NCBI RefSeq assembly: GCF_048128805.1
Contig: NC_136016.1
Coordinates: 10,957,176-11,021,175 of the forward strand
Direction of reading: 5' to 3'
Origin: Centroberyx gerrardi
Lineage: Eukaryota > Chordata > Actinopteri > Beryciformes > Berycidae
Length of the DNA: 64,000 bases
The notes under the pieces were generated by a model that was not told where the DNA came from, ran no database searches, and was given only the letters and a program-made list of their open reading frames with translations. This document shows positions 11,522 to 29,139 of the stretch, one piece after another. Within the stretch, counting starts at the first letter, position 1. Each line of letters opens with the position of its first letter. The translations under genes were made by a program, and so were the position numbers.

Positions 11522-14170
11522 ATGGCAGCGCCTAGTAGAAAGCAAGTGTTGAGGCTTCTGTGTCAATTTGGGGCATTTATTTTGACCCGGTTTGGGTTTT
11601 GGAACTGCTTTAGTATGTTGATGCTCTTTGCCGAACGAGCGGACGCAAAAAGGTAAAAGCGTAATGTCTGTATTAAGGGAGCAGTTTGAAAAAGATAACA
11701 GCGACTCCACCTATTTGCTAACTTAGCAGTGAATGAGACGTTATCCGGAGTTGGAAACGGATCCAAGACAGCTATGCCCTAATATAATCTTCACGAAACA
11801 GATTGTCATCGAAACAGTTTAGAGCTAGACACAATTGTTATTGCATTCCAACCTTTCCACCATAGCTTTGGCTTTGGACTTGAACATATAACTGCTAACG
11901 TTAGCTAGCTAATAGTAAAGTGTCATATTTCAGCAATTAGACAAAACCTCCCCAGATGGCTGCAGCTGTATGGAGCATATGGAGTTGTTTAAGTTAAGTG
12001 GGTGTATAATGCATGGTCTGTAATTTAGAGTCGTACAGCCCGTCTGTAATTTACCTGGTAGAACTAGCCGAAACTTGCCTCAGTCCTTAATTGGCCGTTT
12101 TATCTTTTGAATACATATTATTTCAGTGCGGTGGGCTGGGCATCCTGTGGTCACCACAACCCTCTGAATTAAGTTATATTTAGCTTATGTGGTAATGGCT
12201 ATCGAAAATCGATGTCTTCAGAGAAAGAAGTGTACAAACCTCCCTTATACCTGCGTAAGGCACCGACAACATCACTGTGTTTTCCTGACAGCTAAGGGCG
12301 AGTCCTTTAAAGGGAGAAGTCATTTTAGGTTGCGCAAACAAGCCACAGAGTTTGTTGTAAAGCCCTTTGATTCCCTTTCCTCTCCAGGAAGCCAGACATC
12401 CCGGTACCCTACCTGTATGTGGACATGGGGGCCGCGGTGCTGTGTGCCAGCTTCATGTCGTTTGGGGTGAAGAGGAGGTGGTTTTCCACGGCCGCTGCCG
12501 TACAGCTGGCCATCAGCACTTATGCATCTTACGTCGGGGAACAGGTGCATTATGGAGACTGGCTGAAGGTGAGTGTGGTGTTCAATAATCAGTCAGCCCA
12601 CCCTGAACCAGGACTAATGTCGATCTGTCTGGTGTGATTGTCCTGAGTATGGAGCATCAGTCATTACCACCTCCCTGCACATTCTTCCTTTGGAGCATAA
12701 ACACTATTTCCTAAAATCTAGTTTATGATAACATAGGCTTTCCTCTGTCTGGCTGTTACTCTGATTGAACAGTGTTGTTTCTCACCGCTCTTCACTGAGG
12801 ATGATCCCTCTGCAGGCTGTTAAATAAGGTCAGCGTAGGCTTAGCTGATGTCATGAAGGAAATATTCATCACACTGTTTACAGAAACGTCCACAAAATAC
12901 TTTAGGCTATCTCAGCATTAAACAACATTATCACCATCAATGTGAGCCTCTCTTGGGATGGTATGAATATCCATTTACATAATTGTATCATTTCTCTGGG
13001 TTATTGTGGGAGAGATTTGCCTATGATCTTTATTGACTGAACCTTATTGCCCTGCAGGTGCGAATGTATTCCAGAGCGCTGGCCATTATCGGAGGCTTCC
13101 TGGTTCTAGCCAGCGGGGCAGGGGAGGTGTACCGACAGAAACCTCGCACCAGGTCCCTGCAGTCTACTGGACAAGTTTTCCTGGGGGTCTACCTGATCTG
13201 CATGGTAAGACCCATCGCAAGTATAGACATGATTTTATTTGGAAGGGTTTATCAAGATATCCTGACACTTTATAACCGGAGTGAGACAGATGCATAGAAA
13301 ACAGCACAAAAACAGAGCAAGCTTAGTAATTGTCAGGGTAAAGCAGAAGACATTCTTATAACTGACTAACCAGAAGCCCTTATCTAAATTGTCAATAAGT
13401 ACATAATGGTACAGAGAAACTGCCTGGGACAATACAATGCTAAGAACTAGAAAAAAGAGTTTTGGTCCTAAAAAAAGCGAAGTTAAAGGTTATACTGGCT
13501 AAACATCACCCAGGATTCGCAGTGTCTGACCTAGATAGAATTGTGCTGTGTGTATGTGTCTCCCTGGCCTCCATACGTGATGAAAAAGACCTACTTGGAA
13601 TCAATTAACACAAACCAGGGCAGCAGATAATCATTTACATAGAGGAGAATAAGCTCTCATGCACTTTGAAGTGAATCACATTTATGTCTGTGTAGAGAGG
13701 CTGCAGTTAGACAAAGAACTGAATCACAGTCTTATCTAGAATACTTTTTATATGTAGCGATCCAAACAGATGGGTGATGATATGTTAAAACATAATGTAC
13801 AAACAAAAGCTTTTTCAGTGCACTGCATTTAATTAACGCAGTGCCGCTGTCCCGCCACCAGGTGTACTCCCTACAGCACAGCAAGGAGGACAGGCTGGCT
13901 TACCTGAACCACATCCCCGGGGGAGAGATCACTTTGATGCTGCTGGTCGTGCTGTTCGGGGTGCTGGCCCTGGCCTTCCTGTCCGGCTGCTACATCCGCC
14001 TGGCGGCCCAGATCCTGGCCACGGTCCTGCCTCTCGTTGTCCTCTTTATCGACGGCAACCTGGGCTACTGGCACAACACTCGCAGGGTGGAGTTCTGGAA
14101 CCAGATGAAACTGATCGGACATAACGTGGGCATCTTCGGCGCCGTGCTGATCCTGGCTACCGACGGCTGA
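11522..14170 (+). CDS. tmem101: tmem101: multi-pass transmembrane protein 101
   Basis: Four coding exons, 11522-11652, 12388-12568, 13058-13204 and 13862-14170, join without phase breaks into 255 residues ending ATDG and TGA; the human protein is 257. Start context ACAACCATGG is a strong Kozak. The product is highly hydrophobic, with several predicted membrane spans (for example LMLLVVLFGVLALAFLSGCY). It contains segments conserved in TMEM101, such as KPDIPVPYLY, MGAAVLCASFMSFGVKRRW, SLQSTGQVFLG, YSLQHSKEDRLAYLNH and WHNTRRVEFWNQMKL. Molecular function is not well established; screening work links the human protein to NF-kappaB/MAPK signalling. The gene is complete. Confidence 0.95.
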
Positions 14171-14375
14171 GCGCTCCGGCTCTCACGGACAGCTTGACAG
14201 ACTGAAGCGTCAGTGCGGGATGAGACTGCAGGCCTGACTTTGTACTCGCGCTACAGTCGCTCAGTAGCCTCTCAGGACCCAAACACTCCCAAGCCGAGAC
14301 GGTTGGATGCCGGCACATTGTAAGCCATGTCGATTGTCATTGTCTACCAGCGTTCAACATTGCTTTTGCAAAGAA

Positions 14376-14381
14376 AATAAA
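14376..14381 (+). terminator. tmem101: tmem101 polyadenylation signal AATAAA
   Basis: AATAAA about 205 bases after the stop codon. A second AATAAA lies at 14595-14600. Either could terminate the transcript. Confidence 0.6.
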
Positions 14382-14609
14382 CATGAGCTTCCGTTTTTGC
14401 GGTTTCAATAATTTATTTAGAATCATGTTTACATTTTGTCTCTGTTGTAATGTTATGCTCTGAAACCTGACACTGTATTGGGATAATGTCTACAGGGAGA
14501 AAATAACTTGGGTTCAAAAATGCTATGGTCCTATTGCGATTTGATAATGTTTTACAGTATATGGTTAAAAATTTTACAATGTGTGCTGGGAAGAAATAAA
14601 GGGAAACTT

Positions 14610-16600
14610 GAAATTCATGTTATGTGGTATTACCTATGAAATAGGACGGCTACAGTTATGACCATTTTGTATTTAACACCTTTTTGTATGTTATTTGGCT
14701 TTTGTTTAACTTGTACATTCCTATGAATGTAGGTTTTCATTTAACTTAATAAATAAGCTCAGCTTTTGTAACTGCTGTGTACATACTGTTCACATTTTGC
14801 AATAACTTCATTCTGTTCATAGAATAGTGCACAGAATGATAAAGATTATCGTCCATGTTTGAATTGATATGCTCATTTAAATCAAATTATGATTTGATAT
14901 GAAAGATATGTTTATTTTGATATGACCATCTTAACTTCCCTTAAAGTGAAATACAGTGTTGCCCATGATGAAAGACTGGATGCTCCATTGACTTAGGTTG
15001 GATTTACACCAGCAGGCCAAGTGACCACATCTGTCAACGCTGTCCTCGACTCAGCAGTAAGTTATGCAAGCATAATAACCATGATCATTTACATCATACT
15101 GTAACTCTTACAGACAAGCTCTCTGGTGTATGGAAAAGATGTGCAGATGTGATATTTTGACTCCATTTGGAATTTGTCAAAGAGCCTATCAAACATTTCA
15201 TGTATCCCTGGACAAAGAAAATGTCAATGTTCTGGAGGTGAAGGTGGAGAGAGTTTTCGGTGGTAATTTGCTATGAAAGGAGACAAATCAATTTGGTCCT
15301 ACATTTCCTTTTGGATGACCCAGCAGGCCATCTAGTCCATTTGCAACTTCCTCAGGCTCAGTGTGTGAGAGTTGGCAGCCCTGAATTATTTATACACTTG
15401 TTCACACTACTGACAACAAAGGAACAACATGATGTTTCAGTGGGTATAAGATTCAAAACTGTAAATTTGTACATGACAAGCATCTGTTAATCTCATTGAA
15501 CTACCTTGAAACTTAAACACTGTCAGCTTTATATACATGTGCAAAGAGAGAACAGTTTAGAGTTACTACAAGCATAGCAAAATGCTCAGCTACTATCAGA
15601 ATTCTTATCATAGTAATGAGGCACCCATGATGGTGTAACAAATAACATCACTACTGTAATGTCTCACTCAGTAAATAGAAAATAATAGTGTGTCATAGCA
15701 TGTTATAGTGTAGGTTAAGCATGTTACATTAATCTGTGGCAGTGTGAGGTCCAGCTCTAATAGCTTAAGAGGGTCAGCAACTAGTAAAAAGCCCAGAGAC
15801 TGAATCCCAACCAATTCTCCAGACATCTAAGGAGGCGGTTAGAAGAGAGAAAGCCACGGCTGTCAACCAACTGGTGATGAGGATTTAAAAAAATATTGGA
15901 AGTGTTTTGCCATATTGACTAGCCAGTACTAGCCACCACATGCCTACAAATATATAGATACATTTATTTGAGCTGTTAATTTGTGCTTTCTCTTTAAGCA
16001 GTGTTACTATTTTTTCTTTTTATAATAACTGTGTCTATGTATAGTACATCCATACATATTGCGCATGCCTACATAACTGCCAAGGAGTCAGCATAAATGT
16101 GGTGTATATTTCATCATTAGTTATGCATTTCTTCAGAGCAGCAATATAGCAGCGAGTATGTGTGTGCTCTGTCAGCAAGGGCGATTTTAGTTGAATTGCA
16201 AAATGGTTTCCTACCACATGGTTTTAGAAATAACATTTTGTCCCCCATGAGGGATCTAACCTCCAATCTGACTCACAGGTGCTGATGCTGCAGCCAGGTA
16301 CTTATCCCCTGAGCCATTTCTGAGCTTTGCTATTTCCCCTTTTGTCATATTTCTCTTATTTATAGGACAAATCTAAAAAGGCAAGGGAAATTTAAATTGT
16401 TGCTTATTTCAGTCAACACTGGTAAGAAACTTGTGAAAAAGAGACTGAATTTGTGTCATATTGTTAAACTTTACACTAACACCAATAGTATCATAGTGGC
16501 TTCCACTGACATGAGGTAAACAAAACAAAAGCTTTAAAGAAGGTCCACAGAAGGTAAGCAAGGATCCAAGTTCTCATTAATGTACCACTCTACTTGATAT
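14610..16600. other. Intergenic tmem101 to LRR gene, tail-to-tail
   Basis: AT-rich, with no supported gene. At about 16246-16330, read on the minus strand, a TGGCTCAGGGGATAAG stretch followed by AGGTTAGATCCC resembles decayed A and B boxes of a tRNA-derived SINE. This is a weak call. Confidence 0.4.
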
Positions 16601-16612
16601 ATTGAAGTTATA

Positions 16613-16673
16613 GGGGGTGTGTGGCATGCCACAATATATTTACAGACCAGTCTCCAATAACATGCCACACCCC
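16613..16673. repeat. Inverted repeat just 3' of the LRR gene
   Basis: GTGGCATGCCAC at 16621-16632 is a perfect 12-bp palindrome. CATGCCACACCCC at 16661-16673 is the inverse of the left arm GGGGTGTGTGGCATG, apart from a 2-base indel. Together they could fold a roughly 60-base stem-loop in the 3' UTR. Confidence 0.6.
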
Positions 16674-16699
16674 AGTCACAAAACAATAAATAAAATACA

Positions 16700-17948
16700 T
16701 CATTTTTCTTGTGAGTCAGTATCACTTACAGTTTGCTTGTTCTTACGGTTGCGTTCCGCCTTGACCAGCGCACCAATCACAGCAAGCATGACAGTTATGG
16801 TGATGACTAGCACTGAGGCCGTCTCAGCCATGCACAACTGGCTGTCCATCGAGGCCAGGGAGACCCCGGCCTGCTGAGCAGGGGCGTGACAGATGATGTC
16901 CTTATAGTCCTCCACCTGCAGGTGCCGAACATGCTGGATCTTGCTGAAGACACGCTGCAGCTCACAGTCACAGGTCCAGGGGTTGAAGGACATCTGAAGG
17001 TGGGTGCTGATGGTGTGGAGGTTCAGGAAGGTCTTGAACTTGAGGTGCTCCAGCTGGTTTCCCTGGAGACCCAGCAGAGTCAGGCTCCGTAAAGGAGACA
17101 GCGCCTCGGACTCGATCAGAGAGATGTTGTTGTGGCTGAGAAGCAGCACCTCTAGGCTTTGCTGCCTGGTCAGCAGGCCGTCCTTGAGCACATTCAGCTT
17201 GTTCCCCTCCAGGTTGAGGAAGTTCAGGCGAGAGAGGCTACTGAGAACCCTGACCTCCATCTCCCAGATGTGGTTGTAACTGAGGTCCAGTTTCCTGAGG
17301 TTTTCAAAATGGTTCAGCGAAGGGGAGTCCAGCTGCTGCAGCAGGTTGTGGTCTAGCCGGAGCTCCAGGAGGGAGGACAGGCTTTGAGAGAAGTCCTGAG
17401 GGAGCCAGCGCAGCCGGTTAAAACTCAGGTCCAGCCTCTCCAGAAATTGTAGTGATGACAGTGACTGAAATTATTTTGTTAACACAATGATGAAAACTTT
17501 GAGATCATTTGCAAAATGCAGAAATATCAATTATTAGACATGCATAACCATGAACACAGAGTTGCCTTGAAGTAGCGTAATATTGAATGCACACTACCAG
17601 ACACACACAGGGAGGGAAATACCATTAAATATGCAGTTCCTATTTTAGTACCTGTGGCTGCAGAGTCTGGATGCTGTTGTTGGCGAGCAGGAGGATCCTG
17701 AGTGACCAAAGCCCAGTAAAGGATTCGCTGCGTACCTCTGGCAGCTTGTTCCCACTCAGGTCCAGCAGCCAGGTGCCATGGGGAATACCGTGAGGGATGT
17801 GGGTCAGCTCACGAGACTGACAGTCCACCAGGTCAGAGGACTCATAGCACAGGCAGTGGTTGGGACACAGCTTGGAGCCCAACACCGTGTTGAAGAGAAG
17901 AGGCAGCAGAGCCACCACACCAACCATTGTGTAGGAGCTGGAAGGCAT
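16700..17948 (-). CDS. Leucine-rich-repeat type I membrane protein, unassigned
   Basis: Two exons, 17948-17652 (99 codons) and 17464-16700, join in phase 0 to give 353 residues. There is an N-terminal signal peptide (to about residue 25, ending LGS). An LRRNT cap with the CPNHCLC cysteine pattern follows, then about seven LRRs of the LxxLxLxxNxL type (for example LWLLDLSGNKL-like, LERLDLSFNRL, LRKLDLSYNHI, LNFLNLEGNKL, LEVLLLSHNNI). An LRRCT cap starts NPWTCDC, followed by a transmembrane helix near residues 320-340 (VLVITITVMLAVIGALV) and a short basic tail. The architecture suggests a cell-surface adhesion or channel-accessory protein like many LRRC-family members; I do not recognise the orthologue. 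The sequence AAACT-GTAAGT near 16724 is a perfect splice donor, so the last ten residues (TVSDTDSQEK) may instead be intron. Confidence 0.85.
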
Positions 17949-17984
17949 TCTCTGTTCAGGTCAAAGTCCGCTCACTCCTGACAG

Positions 17985-19375
17985 AAGGCATGGTGGTGCA
18001 CCATGGCTAACCTATTGTGTACAAGTTGAATCCAGAGGCTATTATTCATTTCCCCCCCAAACCAATATACGCAGAAACCGACAGCACCTGTTTCAATGTG
18101 GATTCAGAAAATGCTCTGTGAGTGGACATTGAATATTCCTGATTAGAGAGGGATTATGGGCTTAAACAGATAATCACAAAACATAACCATATCTGGGGGA
18201 CAAACCTGGTCCGTTTTGGACCCCCTCCCAAAATATGGATTTGCATCTGCTACTGCATGATATAGATACATAAAACTGATTATTCATGAGATCAGCGACT
18301 TCTTTCCTGGTATCCCATCACATCATACAAGCTTATGTATTCTCATCATCCGAAGACAGCTGGAACTCATCGTGACGCTATTTTTGAGGTACTGAGGAAA
18401 TCAGCTTATTACCCATGATGGCAAAAATGACATCAATTTCTCCTCACTGGTCTTAGAATAGTAACATGATGTCACAGCCTATCCCAATAGAGTGTGATGA
18501 CTTTGACCTCAAAAATAAATCTGAATGTTAAATCCTTATATACTCATAATTAATTCATACCATAATATACAGTTTAAATTCTGATAGGATAGACTACAGC
18601 ACACCATGAAAGGTGAATACACCATGTAAAACCACAGGATGTTTCCCCAAAACAGGTGCATTAATAAACCAAATTACACGCCTACCTGAAATTCAGCTGT
18701 ATATCTCCACCCAAGTCTAGAAATCTGTGCTCTTCTGGAAGTATTTTTCAGTTCAGTCCAGCTGCATAACTTACCACACGGCTTTGTAAACATGAATACT
18801 ACCACCAAATATTAATAAACATGTAACTCAGCTTATTTACTGTCAAGTACTCTTTGTAGCCTAGAGGACAGCAGTAAATGTTGTCAAGTAGCTTTAGAGA
18901 AACCAGAGGCTTTGGGCATTTAAATAATTAATTGATTTGTTGAACTAATCAAGGCACTGACGGGTTGAGTTCCCTGTAATTAAAGCTATGCGTCACAATA
19001 AGCCTACCTGACAAACCTTAAAAAGAAAGGTTAGTATTGCCCACAAAATAAAAGACAATGTAGCACTGGCCACACTGAATACAGTTGAATGTTGATCACT
19101 GTAAGAGGCTTTACCAGCTAGTTTTCAAGCAAGCAAACCACAAAATTGCCAATGAAACAAGACTAACACAAAGGATCATATTTTTTTCCATGACTGCTCC
19201 CTAAAATAATTACCATAGATCGTAAATATTGATCCATCAGTAATTCCTAGGCCATCTAAATATCATTAGGATTCAACACTCAAAACCAAACTATTGCATA
19301 AACTGCTGCATTAAATCATTCTTTGTGAGCCCTTCAAAAAGTTGTTAAAATTACAGTATTACAGTCAGAATTTTT
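17985..19375. other. Intergenic upstream of LRR gene, no gene seen
   Basis: AT-rich sequence without coding signal. It lies between the LRR gene start and the lsm12 3' end; no promoter element was identified with confidence. Confidence 0.5.
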
Positions 19376-19381
19376 GTTACT

Positions 19382-19387
19382 TTTATT
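19382..19387 (-). terminator. lsm12: Candidate lsm12 polyadenylation signal
   Basis: TTTATT on the plus strand is AATAAA on the minus strand, about 500 bases past the lsm12 stop. The sequence between (19388-19885) reads as 3' UTR. Confidence 0.4.
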
Positions 19388-19885
19388 TTAGAAAATGTCC
19401 TTTTAAAGTGTGGCGTTTCAAGTCACATTTTGTTTAAAATACAGAAAATACAGACACTTGTAGAACATGGATACAGCAAAAAGGAAACAATGACAGAAAA
19501 TAAAGCTAACAAGCCTTTCTGACTGCTCTAGTTTTCTCTTTTTGAAGAAATGGAATTGAAGGCAAAGGAAGGAGGGCGGAAAAGAAAAGGCTTTAGGGAC
19601 ATATAGGAGGGGAGGAGTGGGGGCAGAATGAGACAAGTTAGTTAAGGAAACTATGGTTGCTTTATGGTTCATGTTTAAATTATTCTTTATAAAGTCTAAT
19701 TTAAGATTTAATCTTTCCTCTTTCTTTTTTGTCTTTTTCATTTAATGGTATTTTGATCTTCCGGACCCAGGGCCCTCAGCGCTCCTCCTCGTGGTCTCAG
19801 ACTGAGGGCAAGGAATGCCGACCTAGTCTGGCAGTGGGAACAAAACTGCCCGCGTCGCCTTCCCCGGCCGACCCACACTGCCAAC

Positions 19886-26556
<6,671 letters not shown>

Positions 26557-29139
26557 ATGGAGGCAATTCATACCCAAGGCATTTGGATGGCTGAAAGTCT
26601 TCAGCTGAAAACGATGAGTCAAGAAAATCTTTGGCAGATTGTCACTCATATGGGGGACCCTAAGGCAGCCTTCCTGCTCTTCTTTCCTTTGACATATTTC
26701 ATCAGCAGGCGAGCTGGAGTAGCAGTTCTGTGGGTAGCTGCTATATCGGAGTGGCTAAATTTGGTGTTTAAATGGTAAGGGTAAAAGAAGAAGAGGCCAG
26801 TATGTCTTAACATGTAGGTGTGTCTGTCCTCATCTCAGTTATCTTTAGCATTGGCATGTGAACCTTATGTCCACACCCATATTAATCAACTGCAACCATA
26901 ATGTAGTGGATTTTTGTCTTTATAAATGCAAGAGTGAAGACAGAAAACAAATAGTTGACTGAGTAAGTTTGAAAAAATCTATTGACAACCCCGCTTCCGG
27001 GATAGCAAACGTTGTCCGACCCTGATTTCTATCCGAGGTGAAACAGATAGCGGAACCTTTGTATAACGTGCCATTGATAGTCATCACATTGCAGTATATA
27101 CATTACACACTTTATTTGCTGTGTATTACACCCTCTATATATTTTTTTTCCAGGATGCTCTTTGGAGAAAGGCCGTTCTGGTGGATAGGAGAATCTCGTT
27201 TATTTGTCAATAACCCACCCAGAGTTCAACAGTTTGCCTCCACCTGTGAAACCGGCCCAGGTAAGAAGTCTTCAGATAGTATGGAAGCTTTCCTAACAGT
27301 AGGAGAGAGTGGGGTAAGATGAGGCAATTTGTACAGATTCTCCTTTTCAAAACAGTTCAAAACTAAGGGGTAGTTTTAACAAAATTAAACCAACCAGATG
27401 GAAAGTTTTTCAAAATGTCTGCTTCTTTGAACATACTGAGAGTGCAATACAGCAGTGACACAGCAGTCACTACACCTGATATGTAAAACATGTATTTATA
27501 TAGTATATGTAAAAAAAAAAAATAGTGCGTACCACGTAATTTCCTCTATTACACCCAGAGCAAAATGAAGGTTGCTTATGAAATGTATTGTCACATGACA
27601 AAAAATGTGTCAGCCAGTGGGTCGACTTTACCCAATGGCTCATCTTACCCCACTCTCCCCTACACTTACAGTACGGTGAAGTAACCTTATTTTCAGCCAT
27701 GTGATTGAAATGTGATTCCACATTTGAGCTGTGAAGTTGCTGTCTGTCTCTCAGGCAGTCCATCAGGACATGCGATGGTGACTGCAGCAGTCTGGTGGGT
27801 GATGGTGTCGTCCCTCGGTTCATTTCTCTACTCCCGTACTCACAGGTTTGCCCAATGAAACAGATATTATATTATTATATTATTATATTATTATATTATT
27901 TTGACCTTAAACAGACACAGTGATGCAGATATTAGCTAAGCACAATAAACTTTATTCCAGTGTTTTTTGTGTTAGTTTCTCTTTGGTATTATTACTTCTC
28001 TCTGTGCCTCCAGTGTGCTGATATCAGCTGTTCCATACCTGCTGTATGTTGTGATGCTGGTGGCAGTTGGACTCTCACGGATCTTCATCCTCGCCCATTT
28101 CCCTCACCAGGTCATCGCTGGCTCTATAACAGGTCTGACTGCAATTCCATGTTAGCTGTCTGTTTCAGAGGCGAGGTTGATGTAAATGACCTTGATGTAA
28201 ATAAGCAGAGCTATGTTGAGCTGACACAGTTCATGGAGGTTCTTAGTACCAGTACTAATATTCATAATGTTCCTTTTCCAGAGAGTAAGAGCATGTTTTT
28301 GGCCAGGCAGACTTGAACTGATTGAACTGATTTTGCCAGGTTTCATTCTGGGGATCGTTCTGGACCGCAGAGTGCCGGAAGGTCGCCCCCTGCTGTTCTT
28401 TGTTTGCTCCAGCATCGGCCTGCTGCTCACCGCCCTGCTGCTGCATGCTGGGCTGGAGCAGCTGGGAGTCAACCTCTCCTGGTGAGTCCGTTATAATGTA
28501 TACGTAAAAAGATAGATAAATAAATAAATGTATACATAAAGTTTGTTTCAGATATAACTGATTGTAGCTACATTTATGGCTACACAATAACTAAACATTC
28601 AATTAAAAATCACACCTGTAGAAGTTATTTATACAAAGTACCATCAGCTTTGTTGATGTGTGACTGTTTGTAATGTAATGTATTTCTCTATACCGTTTCA
28701 GTCTTCAGTGTTTGATTTTACTGTGTGAGGTGAAGCTGAAAAAAATGCCTCACCTGGACCTATTCTATTCTATTCTATTCTATTCTATTGTAACAGGTCT
28801 ATTGCTTTGGCTAAGAAGTGGTGCAGCCATTCGGAGTGGATTCGGCTGGACACGGCCCCCTTCTCCTCCTTGACACGGGACTGCGGGGCCCTCGTGGGTC
28901 TGGGACTGGCCCAGTACTGGAAGCCAGGTGGATGGTCTCTCCCCCGGGCTCCGCGGGCTTTGTGTCTGGCCCTCTCTTCCATGGGACTGTACCACGTTAA
29001 TCGCCTGCCGCTGCCGGTCCACCCGCAAACCCTCTTCTACGGCCTGTTCTTTGTCAAATTCATTATCGTGCCTCAGGTGGTCATGGTGCTTGTGCCTGGG
29101 CTGGTTTACCTTCTTACAGACAAGAAGAAGAAGGACTAG
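26557..29139 (+). CDS. g6pc3: g6pc3: glucose-6-phosphatase catalytic subunit 3
   Basis: Six exons, 26557-26774, 27154-27260, 27755-27845, 28014-28132, 28340-28481 and 28797-29139, join cleanly into 339 residues. It is an ER multi-pass phosphatase; in mammals it hydrolyses glucose-6-phosphate and, importantly in neutrophils, 1,5-anhydroglucitol-6-phosphate. The phosphatase signature is complete: K72-x6-R79-P80, then PSGH with H114, then S160-R161-x5-H167 (SRIFILAH). R79, H114 and H167 fall at the same numbers as the human catalytic residues. About nine hydrophobic spans are visible. The C-terminus ends DKKKKD, a lysine-rich tail suggesting ER retrieval. ATG 26557 has G at -3 and +4; the frame extends upstream only through a TTG, so this is the first usable start. 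No canonical AATAAA was found close behind the stop. Confidence 0.96.
27299..27663. mobile_element. 365-bp MITE with 27-bp TIRs in g6pc3 intron 2
   Basis: The left end at 27299-27325 begins GTAGGAGAGAGTGGGGTAAG. The right end at 27637-27663, reverse-complemented, begins GTAGGGGAGAGTGGGGTAAG. The 27-bp termini differ at two positions. There is no transposase ORF. Flanking 8-mers CCTAACAG and ACTTACAG match at 6 of 8, suggesting a worn target-site duplication. Confidence 0.8.
27865..27901. repeat. (ATT/TAT)n AT-rich repeat in g6pc3 intron
   Basis: Repeated TATTATATTAT units follow directly after the donor at 27846. Confidence 0.8.
28760..28789. repeat. (TATTC)n pentanucleotide repeat at g6pc3 last acceptor
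   Basis: Six TATTC units form the pyrimidine tract of the acceptor at 28796 (TTGTAACAG). Confidence 0.9.
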
